Shown piece after piece: positions 52,643 to 61,204 of a stretch of DNA of 64,000 nucleotides. The first letter of the stretch is position 1. Every line of letters begins with the position of its first letter. This stretch comes from an uncultured Faecalicatena sp. (lineage in GTDB: Bacteria; Bacillota; Clostridia; Lachnospirales; Lachnospiraceae), in assembly GCA_948468385.1 (NCBI GenBank), contig CAOKHZ010000015.1:1-64000 (forward strand), in the 5' to 3' direction. The translations under genes and the position numbers were made by a program. The notes under the pieces are model-generated. The model was given only the letters and a program-made list of their open reading frames with translations. It was not told the DNA's origin and did no database searches.

Positions 52643-53620
52643 ATGAAGGGAAAGCATAGAGTCATTATAGAAACGAGAAAAGTAAAATATGATTTTTGGA
52701 TAAAAAGAAATATAACCATTCTCACGGGAGATAGCGGGTCTGGAAAAACAGTGTTGATTGATTTCATTCGCGAATATAGAAGATATGGTTCCGATAGTGG
52801 TGTTTCCGTTATATGTGACTGTGATTGCAGAACTTTGGATAATGAAGACTGGGAACGCCGGTTGCAAGAAATTGAGGGAAGCATTATATTTATTGACGAA
52901 GGAAATCGTTTCCTTTATTCAAAGAGGTTTGCAGAACTTGTGCGAAAATCCGATAACTATTTTGTGATTGCGACAAGAGAGAAACTTCCCATGCTCCCAT
53001 ATAGCGTGAATGAAATATATGGTTTCCGCAAATCAGGCAAATTTCATGAAGCAAAACAAACCTATAATGAGATTTACCATTTGTACGGAGAAATATCCGT
53101 GCAGGAGGGGGTTGCACCTCGGCTCGTGATTACGGAGGATTCAAATTCAGGGTATGAGTTTTTCACTGGATTATCAAGTCAGAGAAATATTACGTGTATT
53201 TCTGCAAATGGAAAGTCCAATATTATGAATGTATTGCGGAGGAACGAAACGGTAAGAGGGACAAGACTGATTATTGTAGATGGTGCGGCATTTGGTTCGG
53301 AGATGAAAGAGGTAAGCGAGTATTTGGCAGTGAGGAGCGATGCCGTTCTTTATGCGCCAGAGTCTTTTGAGTGGATATTGCTCTCTGCCAATGTGATTCC
53401 TGATGTAAATGTTTCAGCGGTTCTTAGTCATCCGGAAGCGTATATCGACAGTAAAGAGTATGTCAGCTGGGAGAGATTTTTTACAAAGCTGTTGATGGAC
53501 AAAACAAGAGAAAATTCGGTATGGGGCTATTCGAAGAAAAAGTTACCACAAGCGTATCTTTCACCAAAGGTACTGAGTGCGGTCAGGAAATTTATGAAAT
53601 TGATTGTCTGGGATGAATAA
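52643..53620 (+). CDS. P-loop NTPase paired with DUF4869
   Basis: A 325-residue protein. Walker A ILTGDSGSGKTVLIDF (about 25-40) and Walker B-like SIIFIDEGNRFLYSKRFAEL (about 79-98), then FVIATREKLPMLPYSVNEIY. The C-terminal half has PRLVITEDSNSGYEFF and RLIIVDGAAFGSEMKEV, like a second, TOPRIM-like fold. No membrane segments. The fixed spacing with DUF4869 suggests one complex; its job is unknown. Confidence 0.65.
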   Translation: MKGKHRVIIETRKVKYDFWIKRNITILTGDSGSGKTVLIDFIREYRRYGSDSGVSVICDCDCRTLDNEDWERRLQEIEGSIIFIDEGNRFLYSKRFAELVRKSDNYFVIATREKLPMLPYSVNEIYGFRKSGKFHEAKQTYNEIYHLYGEISVQEGVAPRLVITEDSNSGYEFFTGLSSQRNITCISANGKSNIMNVLRRNETVRGTRLIIVDGAAFGSEMKEVSEYLAVRSDAVLYAPESFEWILLSANVIPDVNVSAVLSHPEAYIDSKEYVSWERFFTKLLMDKTRENSVWGYSKKKLPQAYLSPKVLSAVRKFMKLIVWDE

Positions 53621-53658
53621 AGCGGGGCTAGAAGGACGTGATATGCAGGAGGGGGTCA

Positions 53659-54162
53659 ATGTTTGATAGAGCAATCGTTATAGGCTGTCCGGGGGCGGGA
53701 AAAAGTACGTTCGCAAGACGGCTGAGAGATGGAACTGGTTTGCCTTTATATTACCTTGATAATTTATGGCACAAACCGGATAAAACGACGGTCAGCAGGA
53801 ATGAATTTGATAATAGGCTGGGAGAGATTGTTTTAAGAGATAAATGGATTATTGATGGAAATTATGGCAGGACGCTTGAGACGCGGTTTCAATTTTGTGA
53901 TACGGTATTTCTGCTGGACTTGCCGACAGATGAGTGTCTTGCAGGAGTGGAGTCGCGCATAGGGAAGCCCCGTGAGGACATGCCGTGGGTGGAATCGGAA
54001 TTTGATGAAGAATTCAAGCAATGGATTTTAGATTTTCCACGGAATGAAATGCCCAGGGTTTATGAACTGATTGACAAATACCGAAGCGAGAAAAACATAT
54101 ATATTTTCCGTTCAAGAGATGATATAGAAAACTATTTGGCAAAAACATTTGGAAGGGTATAA
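53659..54162 (+). CDS. P-loop small-molecule kinase, topology-modulation (FlaR)-like
   Basis: A 167-residue adenylate-kinase-like protein. Walker A VIGCPGAGKSTFARRL, then LPLYYLDNLWHKPDKTTV and WIIDGNYGRTLETRF are characteristic of the FlaR/topology modulation family. The lid region is short. GGAGG precedes ATG 53659; the frame opens at 53638. Real substrate unknown. It follows the DUF4869/P-loop pair by 38 bases. Confidence 0.78.
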   Translation: MFDRAIVIGCPGAGKSTFARRLRDGTGLPLYYLDNLWHKPDKTTVSRNEFDNRLGEIVLRDKWIIDGNYGRTLETRFQFCDTVFLLDLPTDECLAGVESRIGKPREDMPWVESEFDEEFKQWILDFPRNEMPRVYELIDKYRSEKNIYIFRSRDDIENYLAKTFGRV

Positions 54163-54166
54163 GAAA

Positions 54167-54450
54167 ATGGATGCAAATATGATAAAGCTGATTGCCATTG
54201 CGGAATGACCATAGACCATGTTACGTGGGTGATGTTTTATGTGGCAATATATGCAACGGTATATTTCTTTGCAATAGATAAAGTCTATCGAGTGTTGCAA
54301 ATGGCGGTTGTTTTCGCAATTCCGATTATTATGACGTATAATGGGCAGAGAGGTAAAAATCAAAGATGGAACAGCGTGATGAAATGGCTGTTTTACATAT
54401 ATTATCCGTTACATCTTTTTGTTATCGGATGGATTCAATATGTGCGATAA
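54167..54450 (+). pseudogene. TraX-family membrane protein remnant
   Basis: ATG 54167 gives MDANMIKLIAIAE and stops; one frame away the coding signature continues as MTIDHVTWVMF, the well-known TraX start (KLIAIIAMTIDH). A central deletion follows, then the C-terminal VVFAIPIIMTYNGQRGKNQR and WLFYIYYPLHLF. So one frameshift and a loss of more than 100 codons. Confidence 0.65.
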
Positions 54451-54474
54451 ATCCCATTTTGGAGGCAGACAATA

Positions 54475-54957
54475 ATGAGCATACAAATCATTTCCGCATA
54501 TAATCAACCTAAAAAAGTTGGAATTCTATTTTCAGAATATACAGATATGTTAATTGAAGGCGATCCTTCATTTCAAAAATATCTTGACATCCAGCATTAT
54601 GACGAGGAACTTCGTCACCTGGAGACAAAATATGGCACGCCGGATGGAAGGTTATATCTCGCTTATTGTGACCAGGAATTAGCGGGCTGTATCGGGTTGC
54701 GAAAGATCGACGTTCAAAATTGTGAAATGAAGCGCCTTTATGTGAGACCGGCATTTAGAGGAAAGGGCATAGGGGCCTTATTGATTGAAACGATTATAGC
54801 GGATGCGAAGGAAATCGGATATTCTTATATGTTATTAGACACTCTCCCTTTTTTACGGAGTGCAATACATATGTACCGGAAATTCGGCTTTTATGAGACG
54901 GAAAGTTATAATGACAGCCCTATGGATACTTCCATCTATATGAGACTTGATTTGTAA
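54475..54957 (+). CDS. GNAT-family N-acetyltransferase
   Basis: A 160-residue GNAT. Acetyl-CoA site VRPAFRGKGIGALLIE (about 95-110), MKRLYV before it and MYRKFGFYETE after it. GGAGGCAG precedes ATG. The substrate is unknown. Confidence 0.85.
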   Translation: MSIQIISAYNQPKKVGILFSEYTDMLIEGDPSFQKYLDIQHYDEELRHLETKYGTPDGRLYLAYCDQELAGCIGLRKIDVQNCEMKRLYVRPAFRGKGIGALLIETIIADAKEIGYSYMLLDTLPFLRSAIHMYRKFGFYETESYNDSPMDTSIYMRLDL

Positions 54958-55009
54958 TGCAAATGTAACCGGCAAGGAGATTGGCAGATCGCATGAGAGG
55001 GATTTAAGA

Positions 55010-55717
55010 ATGAAAATAAGATGCGTATGGGAACATAACGAAGAGGACAGTATTTTGTATTCGGATAATTTTGTCGGGGCTTTTACGAGGGGGAAAAACA
55101 AGGAGGAGGCAATTCGTAAAATGCCCTCTGAAATCATGTCCTATTTGAAATGGAAGGGGGAAACGAATTTTGACGTTCTCAAGGTCGAAATCGTGCAAGA
55201 AAAAGTGTCCGGGCTAACCATTTCGGATGCCGATTCGGATGTCCTTTTTGATGAAGAAAGGAAACCGATGAGCACGGTGGAATATGAGGCGTTGAAGTCG
55301 CTTGCCATGAAATCCGCGCAAGATTTTCTGACGATGTACCAGACGATACCGGATAAGGACAAAAGTTGCTTGCCGGTTAGAAAGACGTTTTATGGGCAAG
55401 TTCCGCGTACGGCATTTGAAATGTATGAGCATACGAAAAACGTCAATGCGTATTATTTCGGGGAAATAGGCGTTTCTGCCAGTAATGAGGGAACCATCGT
55501 GGAATGTAGGAAACGCGGTTTTGAGTTGCTGGAAAAGCAAGCCGGATTTTTGAAAAACACGGTTTGCCTTGGGAACTATGATGAAGAATGGTCATTGAGG
55601 AAAGTACTGCGGCGTTTTATTTGGCATGACAGAATCCATGCAAAAGCGATGTATCGGATGGCGGTGAAAACGTTCGGAGCTGATATTGTACCAAATATAT
55701 TTTTCTTTGATGTTTGA
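55010..55717 (+). CDS. two-domain protein: HicB-like N-terminus and DinB-like C-terminus
   Basis: A 235-residue protein. Residues 1-65 look like a HicB-type fold (DSILYSDNFVGAFTRGKNKE, EAIRKMPSEIMSYLKW). The C-terminal 140 residues are four helices ending in FIWHDRIHAKAMYRMAVKTF, a DinB-like HDRIH metal motif. Between them is LFDEERKPMSTVEYEAL. GAGGGA precedes ATG 55010. Its DinB-like part may bind metal and small thiols. A non-toxin role is more likely than a HicB antitoxin. Confidence 0.6.
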   Translation: MKIRCVWEHNEEDSILYSDNFVGAFTRGKNKEEAIRKMPSEIMSYLKWKGETNFDVLKVEIVQEKVSGLTISDADSDVLFDEERKPMSTVEYEALKSLAMKSAQDFLTMYQTIPDKDKSCLPVRKTFYGQVPRTAFEMYEHTKNVNAYYFGEIGVSASNEGTIVECRKRGFELLEKQAGFLKNTVCLGNYDEEWSLRKVLRRFIWHDRIHAKAMYRMAVKTFGADIVPNIFFFDV

Positions 55718-55737
55718 CGGACGTTACTGTTTGGTTT

Positions 55738-55774
55738 CGAGCCAGTCACCACGCTGACCGGCTCGGAGGATGCA
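55738..55774 (+). repeat. 37-bp intergenic repeat, copy 1
   Basis: CGAGCCAGTCACCACGCTGA-CCGGCTCGGAGGATGCA: a hairpin (GAGCCAGTC/GACCGGCTC). A near-identical copy lies inverted at 62257-62293. Confidence 0.6.
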
Positions 55775-55819
55775 ACTTAATAAAGAAACTATAAATTGAG
55801 TTTTGCGGAGGAGAATAAA

Positions 55820-56071
55820 ATGCAAAAGGTAAAACTTACAATTACTGACAGTTGTTGTCGAAGTGGCTATCTTAAAAAAGGACAAGAATATATTGTTGAA
55901 GATTTATGTCCTCCATTGTGCCATGAATTATGGAATAATATCTATCCTCTTGTTTATGCTTTACAAAATGGAGGCGAATTAGACTACGGTAATGTTCGTG
56001 CGAAAATGTTCGATGTTAAATGTCCGGATGAATCTAGAGTAAGTATTCACGGAGAGGTTATAGAAGATTAG
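55820..56071 (+). CDS. TIGR04076-family protein
   Basis: An 83-residue protein with QKVKLTITDSCCRSGYLKKG at the start, FI/YIVEDLCPP-type turn and LCHELWNNIYPLVYALQNGG, matching the TIGR04076 layout (K-x-G-x-x-F ... W-x-x-I-Y-P-x-V-x-A-L). GGAGGAG lies before ATG 55820. Function unknown. The gene is AT-rich compared with its neighbours. Confidence 0.7.
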   Translation: MQKVKLTITDSCCRSGYLKKGQEYIVEDLCPPLCHELWNNIYPLVYALQNGGELDYGNVRAKMFDVKCPDESRVSIHGEVIED

Positions 56072-56310
56072 TAAATACTTGATTGGTAAGTTGTAAAATC
56101 AAAGTTGTGCACTTTGCCAATGAATTGAATTTGGTGTGACATCCTTGATTTTTCAAGGTTTGTGCTAAGCGAAAACTTTTTAGAACGATTAAAAAGTGCA
56201 TCATTGAACCTGAAAAATGCATATAGTTCACGAAAAATCGCAATCGAGAAATTCATCATTGTATTCCCTCTTTCTTCCGTGCTATGATGACTTCTCATCA
56301 AGTATGCAGT

Positions 56311-56451
56311 ATGAAAAGGGGGATGATTTTGATTGAAAAATATAGTGAAGCACTGGAACTGCTGGATTCTTATGAACATCAAAATATGACCCGTCCGGTC
56401 GGGAACCCTGCCACATACGTGCTTACTTATGAAGAATGCCGGGAATTGTAA
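56311..56451 (+). CDS. small ORF, C-terminal-like fragment
   Basis: A 46-codon frame with KYSEALELLDSYEHQNMTRP, GNPATYVLTYEECREL. It reads as the tail of a larger Fic/RhuM-type accessory protein; the Y-D-H-Q and T-Y-E-E-C-R words are ones I have met at such C-termini. GAAAAGGGGG precedes the inner ATG. The 239 bases before it (56072-56310) hold no gene I can support. Confidence 0.35.
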   Translation: MKRGMILIEKYSEALELLDSYEHQNMTRPVGNPATYVLTYEECREL

Positions 56452-56517
56452 TATTAGGATGTTGGAAGGAACATGTTGGATACATGGGATGAAAGCGGAG
56501 TGAATGAGGAGGATGAA

Positions 56518-57495
56518 ATGGAGAAGTTTAAATGGTGCTTTATCGGGACCGGGACGCTTGCAAGGCAGGTGGCGCGGCAATTGACGGACAGTGGCAGGCA
56601 TGAACTGGTGTCATGTTACACGAGGAACTTTGAAAAATGTAAGGAATTTGCATCAAAGTATCAGTGCAAGGCTTTTGAATCCGCAGAGGAGGCGATCATG
56701 GCGGACGGGGTGGAGGCCGTCTACGTGGTGACGCCTCATAATGCTCATTTCCGATACGTGAAGCAGGCGTTGGAGCTTGGACAACCGGTGTTGTGTGAAA
56801 AGGCCTTTACGGTGGAGGCAGCAGAGACGGACGAGCTGATTGCGATTGCAAGAAGGCGAAATGTTTATCTCGCGGAGGCCATGTGGACCTGGTTTTCCCC
56901 GGCGGCGAACCAGGTGAAAAGATGGATTGACGAGAAGAAAATCGGAAACATTGAGTCCGTAAAGTTTACATATCATATGAAATCGATAAATTACGCGGAA
57001 AGGGTGGCGGATCCGAAACGTGCGGGCGGGGCACTCCTTGACATTACGGTTTATCCGATTACTTACGCATATCGTTTGTGGGGGATGCCGGTGAAGATTG
57101 AGAGTATCGGCAATATTAAAAATGGAATCGATTACGGTGAGGATGTGACGCTTACGTTTGCCAATGGAATCAAGGCGGACATCAGTGCCTCGATAGCAGA
57201 TTTTAAAGGATTTGAAAAAATGTCAATTAAGGGAGACAATGGGGAAATCAGTGCTTTCCTCTATCACGCGATGAACAAGGTTACATGTAAGAAGGGGCCG
57301 TTTAAGAAAGAAGTGTTTTCAGGTCCCGGCCCAAGGATTAATTCATATTTGGACGAGTTTGACACGGTGGCGGACGAGATTCGGCGGGGACTTAAGGAGA
57401 GCGAGAAGGTTCCGCTGTCGGTTACGTCCGATGTCATGCGTATCCTGGATGAGGTGCGAAGTCAGATTGGGTTGGTATATACGGAACTGGAGTAA
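56518..57495 (+). CDS. Gfo/Idh/MocA-family oxidoreductase
   Basis: A 325-residue NAD(P)-dependent dehydrogenase. Rossmann start FKWCFIGTGTLARQVARQL; the EKAFTVEAAETDEL helix with the family's conserved E-K; AEAMWTWFSPAANQV; and GGALLDITVYPITYAYRLWG as the substrate-side motif of the dihydrodiol/xylose dehydrogenase branch. GAGGAGGATGA precedes ATG 56518. Substrate likely a sugar or sugar derivative. Confidence 0.87.
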   Translation: MEKFKWCFIGTGTLARQVARQLTDSGRHELVSCYTRNFEKCKEFASKYQCKAFESAEEAIMADGVEAVYVVTPHNAHFRYVKQALELGQPVLCEKAFTVEAAETDELIAIARRRNVYLAEAMWTWFSPAANQVKRWIDEKKIGNIESVKFTYHMKSINYAERVADPKRAGGALLDITVYPITYAYRLWGMPVKIESIGNIKNGIDYGEDVTLTFANGIKADISASIADFKGFEKMSIKGDNGEISAFLYHAMNKVTCKKGPFKKEVFSGPGPRINSYLDEFDTVADEIRRGLKESEKVPLSVTSDVMRILDEVRSQIGLVYTELE

Positions 57496-57532
57496 GGAAC
57501 TGTTCCTAAGAAGAAAGGAAATGGTGGCAATC

Positions 57533-58009
57533 ATGGAAAGATTGAATGTACGACGTGCAATGGAATCGGATATGGACGTGATTAACAAATTGCTTTATGA
57601 GGTTCATAAAGTCCATAGTGACGTGCGGCCGGATTTGTTTAAAGCGGGAGCGAAAAAATATAATGACGAGGAATTAAGGAAGATTATCGTGGATGACAAT
57701 AGGCCTATTTTCGTCGCGGAAAAGGACGGGGAGGTCTTGGGTTACGCGTTCTGCATACACCAACAATATGTCAACAATCATAACATGACGGATGTGAAAA
57801 CGCTTTATATTGACGACTTATGCGTGGATGAAACCGCCCGTAACGCGCATGTTGGCAGGTTTTTGTACGAATACGTGTTGGATTATGCCAAAAAGCAAGG
57901 CTATTACAACGTGACGCTGAATGTGTGGGCGGATAATGCCGGTGCCATGAAATTTTATGAGAAGCTTGGCCTGAAGATTCAAAAAATAGGGATGGAAAAG
58001 ATATTGTGA
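57533..58009 (+). CDS. GNAT-family N-acetyltransferase
   Basis: A 158-residue GNAT. NVRRAMESDMDVINKLLYEV at the start, LYIDDLCVDETARNAHVGRF as the acetyl-CoA strand and loop, and MKFYEKLGLKIQKI at the end. Start 57533 (MERLNVRR) is the best fit; an alternative ATG at 57521 is too near the AAAGGAA. It lies 38 bases after the oxidoreductase and 47 bases before the racemase. Confidence 0.83.
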   Translation: MERLNVRRAMESDMDVINKLLYEVHKVHSDVRPDLFKAGAKKYNDEELRKIIVDDNRPIFVAEKDGEVLGYAFCIHQQYVNNHNMTDVKTLYIDDLCVDETARNAHVGRFLYEYVLDYAKKQGYYNVTLNVWADNAGAMKFYEKLGLKIQKIGMEKIL

Positions 58010-58056
58010 CGGAGGATCCGACGGGGGAAGACGCATGCAGGAAGGAGAAAGGCGAC

Positions 58057-58749
58057 ATGAAAAAATTAGGATTGGTTGGCGGAACGGGACCAGAATCCAC
58101 GATTGTGTATTATCGTGAATTGAATAAAAGAATCAATGAGGCGACTAACGGAAAAGAATTCCCGGAAATCGTGGTAGAAAGCGTAAATTTGTATAAAGCG
58201 TTGGACATGGTTGCAAATGAGAAATATGGGGAATTGGAGGAATATTTATCAAAAGCGGTGTCCGACCTGGAAGAGTGCGGCGCGGACATTGTCGCGTTGA
58301 CTGCGGGTACGATGCACGTGGTATTTGAAAAATTAGAATCCAGGGCGAAGGTGCCGTTCATAAGCATTCCGGAAGCCGTCGCGGAGTTGGCAGTATCAAA
58401 AGGATATAAGAAGGTGGGATTGCTTGGGACGATTTTTACCATGGAAAAAGATTATTTGAGCAAGGCGTTTGTGAAAAGAGGAATCGAAGTCGTTGTTCCG
58501 TCCGCTGATGACAGAATCTTTGTCAATGAACGAATCTCAAAGGAACTGGAATATGGAATTGTAAAAGAAACGTCTACATGTGAATTGATTTCCATTATTG
58601 AAAAAATGAAAAATGAATCTGGAATTGAAGCCGTGATTTTAGGATGCACGGAACTGCCGCTGGCGTTAAACGAAAACAATTGTCCGGTGGATTGCCTTGA
58701 CATTATGGAAATCCATATCCAGAAACTCGTAGGGTTGATGGCAGGGTGA
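58057..58749 (+). CDS. aspartate/glutamate racemase-family protein (YgeA/L-DER-like)
   Basis: A 230-residue Asp/Glu racemase. N-terminus KKLGLVGGTGPESTIVYY; the first active-site motif reads VALTAGTMHVV, with Thr where many family members have Cys; the second is VILGCTELPLAL with the Cys kept. Thr/Cys pairing is known for E. coli YgeA, an L-Asp/Glu racemase. GGAGAAAGG precedes ATG 58057. Amino-acid racemisation is the likely role. Confidence 0.85.
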   Translation: MKKLGLVGGTGPESTIVYYRELNKRINEATNGKEFPEIVVESVNLYKALDMVANEKYGELEEYLSKAVSDLEECGADIVALTAGTMHVVFEKLESRAKVPFISIPEAVAELAVSKGYKKVGLLGTIFTMEKDYLSKAFVKRGIEVVVPSADDRIFVNERISKELEYGIVKETSTCELISIIEKMKNESGIEAVILGCTELPLALNENNCPVDCLDIMEIHIQKLVGLMAG

Positions 58750-58802
58750 AATCAAGGCTGCCGGAAGGATGAAAAAGTGGGACTAGGAGGTTGGATTCCC
58801 TA

Positions 58803-58874
58803 ATGAAAGCCACCATAGTCGTGGACAATATAAAATATGGCGGAATCCCTGGAGAATGGGGATTGTGCATATAA
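58803..58874 (+). pseudogene. 5' stub of an MBL-fold hydrolase gene
   Basis: AGGAGG precedes ATG 58803 and the 23-codon ORF reads MKATIVVDNI-KYGGIPGEWGLCI. This is the usual opening of metallo-beta-lactamase-fold proteins (GEWGL-x-x-x-I-E). A stop follows and the metal-binding part is absent. Confidence 0.5.
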
Positions 58875-58922
58875 TAGTTTATCAGATTTAGAATGAAGAA
58901 ATTGTGAATAGGGAGGGCTAAT

Positions 58923-59336
58923 ATGCTTAATACGATACCTAACGAAGAGGAAATGATAGATTTAGTTGGAAAATCTCTATATGATGTATGGAATAAGTTA
59001 TGTGCTTTAATTAATGAAAAATATGATATGGATTGTTTGTGGAATAAAGGCGGTAAAGCATGGAAATATGAATATAAATATCGTCGGGGGGGTAAAACGC
59101 TGTGTGCACTATATGCAAGAGAAAACTGTGTGGGTTTTATGATTATCTTAGGGAAAGACGAACGGTTAAAATTTGAAACAGACAGAGAAAATTACTCAAA
59201 AGAAGTTCAAGAAATATATAATGAAGCCCAAACTTATCATGATGGGAAATGGATTATGTTTGAGCCGGTGGATACATCTTTATTTAATGATTTCATTAGG
59301 CTGTTGAGAATTAAAAGAAAGCCAAACAGAAAGTAA
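58923..59336 (+). CDS. DUF3788-like protein
   Basis: A 137-residue soluble protein. LWNKGGKAWKYEYKYRRGGK, TLCALYARENCVGFMIILGK and the YHDGKWIMFEP turn agree with DUF3788. Function unknown. AT-rich relative to its neighbours. Confidence 0.72.
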   Translation: MLNTIPNEEEMIDLVGKSLYDVWNKLCALINEKYDMDCLWNKGGKAWKYEYKYRRGGKTLCALYARENCVGFMIILGKDERLKFETDRENYSKEVQEIYNEAQTYHDGKWIMFEPVDTSLFNDFIRLLRIKRKPNRK

Positions 59337-59405
59337 AGTTACTATTGAATCATATAATTCATGGATTGTTGGGAAGTGGTTGAGATTTTGAGGAGGAAGA
59401 AAGAA

Positions 59406-60401
59406 ATGTATATTGCAAATGAGACGCGTTATGACAAGATGGTATATAATCGTTGCGGGGCAAGCGGTTTGTTGTTGCCGGCAGTTTCGCTAGGGTTGTG
59501 GCACAATTTTGGTTCCAATGCCAGTTTTGAAAATATGATGGATATTTGCCGGACGGCATTCGACCTTGGAATCACGCATTTTGATTTGGCAAATAATTAC
59601 GGCCCGGCTCCCGGGGCGGCGGAGGAAAATTTCGGCCGCATCCTGAAAAAGGGTTTTGGCGTTTATCGAGACGAGCTCGTCATTTCAACGAAAGCCGGAT
59701 ATGACATGTGGCCGGGGCCTTATGGAAACTGGGGTAGCAAGAAATATTTGGTGGCAAGTCTGGATCAAAGCCTTAGGCGAATGGGACTTGATTATGTGGA
59801 TATTTTTTATCACCATCGGCCGGATCCGGAGACACCGCTGGAGGAAACCGCCAGGGCGTTGGATGGAATTGTCAGGAGCGGAAAAGCGTTGTATGTAGGA
59901 ATTTCCAATTACAATAAGGAGCAGACCCTCGCGATTGCCAAGCTTTTCAGCGAAATGGGAACGCCATTTATTATCAATCAGAGAAGATATTCGATGTTTG
60001 TCCGCGATATTGAGAAGGACGGGTTGAAAGAGTATGCGGCGAAGAACGGCATTGGCATTATTACGTTCAGCCCGTTGGCACAAGGGCTGTTGACGAATCG
60101 TTATTTGAACGGGATTCCGGAAAGCAGTCGCATCAGGACGGATGGGCGTTTTCTGAAAGAAGAGGCGGTGAACGAGGAGACGTTAAGAAGAGTGCGCGCC
60201 TTGAACGAGATTGCGAAGGAGCGGGGACAGAGTCTGGCGCAGATGGCGTTGGCGTGGATTCTTCGGGACGGGGACGTCACAAGTGTGCTAATCGGGGCAT
60301 CCAGGGCGAGTCAGGTCATGGATAATGCGGGGATGATAGCAAATATGCAATTTAGTGAGGAAGAGCGGATACGCATAGAGCAGATTTTGGCGGAAGGGTA
60401 A
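59406..60401 (+). CDS. aldo/keto reductase (YghZ-type)
   Basis: A 331-residue AKR. GITHFDLANNYGPAPGAAEE carries the catalytic Asp/Tyr (about 60-70), ELVISTKAGYDMWPGPYG and the YVDIFYHHRPDPETPLEET stretch with the active-site His are typical of L-glyceraldehyde 3-phosphate/methylglyoxal reductases. GAGGAGG precedes ATG 59406; the frame opens at 59361. Detoxification of methylglyoxal is a likely role. Confidence 0.88.
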   Translation: MYIANETRYDKMVYNRCGASGLLLPAVSLGLWHNFGSNASFENMMDICRTAFDLGITHFDLANNYGPAPGAAEENFGRILKKGFGVYRDELVISTKAGYDMWPGPYGNWGSKKYLVASLDQSLRRMGLDYVDIFYHHRPDPETPLEETARALDGIVRSGKALYVGISNYNKEQTLAIAKLFSEMGTPFIINQRRYSMFVRDIEKDGLKEYAAKNGIGIITFSPLAQGLLTNRYLNGIPESSRIRTDGRFLKEEAVNEETLRRVRALNEIAKERGQSLAQMALAWILRDGDVTSVLIGASRASQVMDNAGMIANMQFSEEERIRIEQILAEG

Positions 60402-60427
60402 GATGGTTTGTAGCAAGGGGCGGGAAG

Positions 60428-60455
60428 TTGGCAGAAGACATAAAAGCTATATTAT
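60428..60455 (+). promoter_or_regulatory. promoter of the two-component system
   Basis: TTGGCA (60428-60433), 16 bases, TATTAT (60450-60455), 24 bases upstream of the response-regulator ATG; AAGGTGG serves as ribosome-binding site. Confidence 0.5.
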
Positions 60456-60478
60456 GACCATAAGGTGGAAACTTTACC

Positions 60479-61204
60479 ATGCATATTTTGATTATCGAGG
60501 ACGAAGCGGCGATTCGTCAGGAGTTAAAGCAATTGCTGGAGAATGCGTTGTATCGGGTCACGGCTTTGAATGGTTTTTGGGAGGAGACGGGGGCGGGTTC
60601 CAAGCAGCATGACATCGTATCGGAAATCATACGAGTCGCGCCCGACCTTGTCCTATTGGACGTGAATTTGCCGGAGGAATCAGGTTTTGAGATTTGTAAG
60701 AAATTGCGGACAATTTCGGATGTTCCGGTCATTTTTGTAACCGGCCGCACCGATTCAATGGACGAGCTAAACGGAATGCTAGGGGGTGGGGATGACTATA
60801 TCACGAAGCCGTTTAATCCACCGATTCTGCTTGCCCATATCGCGGCGGTGTTAAAGCGTGCGCATAAGGACAAGGAAGGGAATGGCGAAAAGGATAAGGA
60901 AGGTGTCGGCGGGACGCAGATTTCCTATAAGGACATTGAACTCGACATGGCGGGTGGCTTTGTGCGGTATCAGGGAAAGCGGGCCGACCTTTCCAAAAAT
61001 GAGTTGAAAATCTTGTATTATCTTTTTCGTCATCGAGGAGAAATTGTTCCGCGCGTGGATCTGGTGGAATATTTGTGGGACAACCAGGTATTTATTGATG
61101 ACAACGCGCTCAGCGTCAACGTGACGCGTTTGCGTGGCAAGTTGGCCGACATCGGCATTCTTGATTTTATTGAGACGAAGCGGGGGATGGGGTATCGGAT
61201 ATGA
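60479..61204 (+). CDS. OmpR-family response regulator (BceR-like)
   Basis: A 241-residue regulator. Receiver domain with acidic pocket IIEDEAA, phosphoacceptor Asp in LVLLDVNLPEESG, Thr in FVTGRTD and Lys in YITKPF. A C-terminal winged helix follows (LSKNELKILYYLFRHRGEIV, LSVNVTRLRGKL). The receiver has an unusual 15-20-residue insertion after the first helix (ETGAGSKQHD). It overlaps the kinase gene by 4 bases. Probably controls the ABC genes downstream. Confidence 0.9.
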   Translation: MHILIIEDEAAIRQELKQLLENALYRVTALNGFWEETGAGSKQHDIVSEIIRVAPDLVLLDVNLPEESGFEICKKLRTISDVPVIFVTGRTDSMDELNGMLGGGDDYITKPFNPPILLAHIAAVLKRAHKDKEGNGEKDKEGVGGTQISYKDIELDMAGGFVRYQGKRADLSKNELKILYYLFRHRGEIVPRVDLVEYLWDNQVFIDDNALSVNVTRLRGKLADIGILDFIETKRGMGYRI

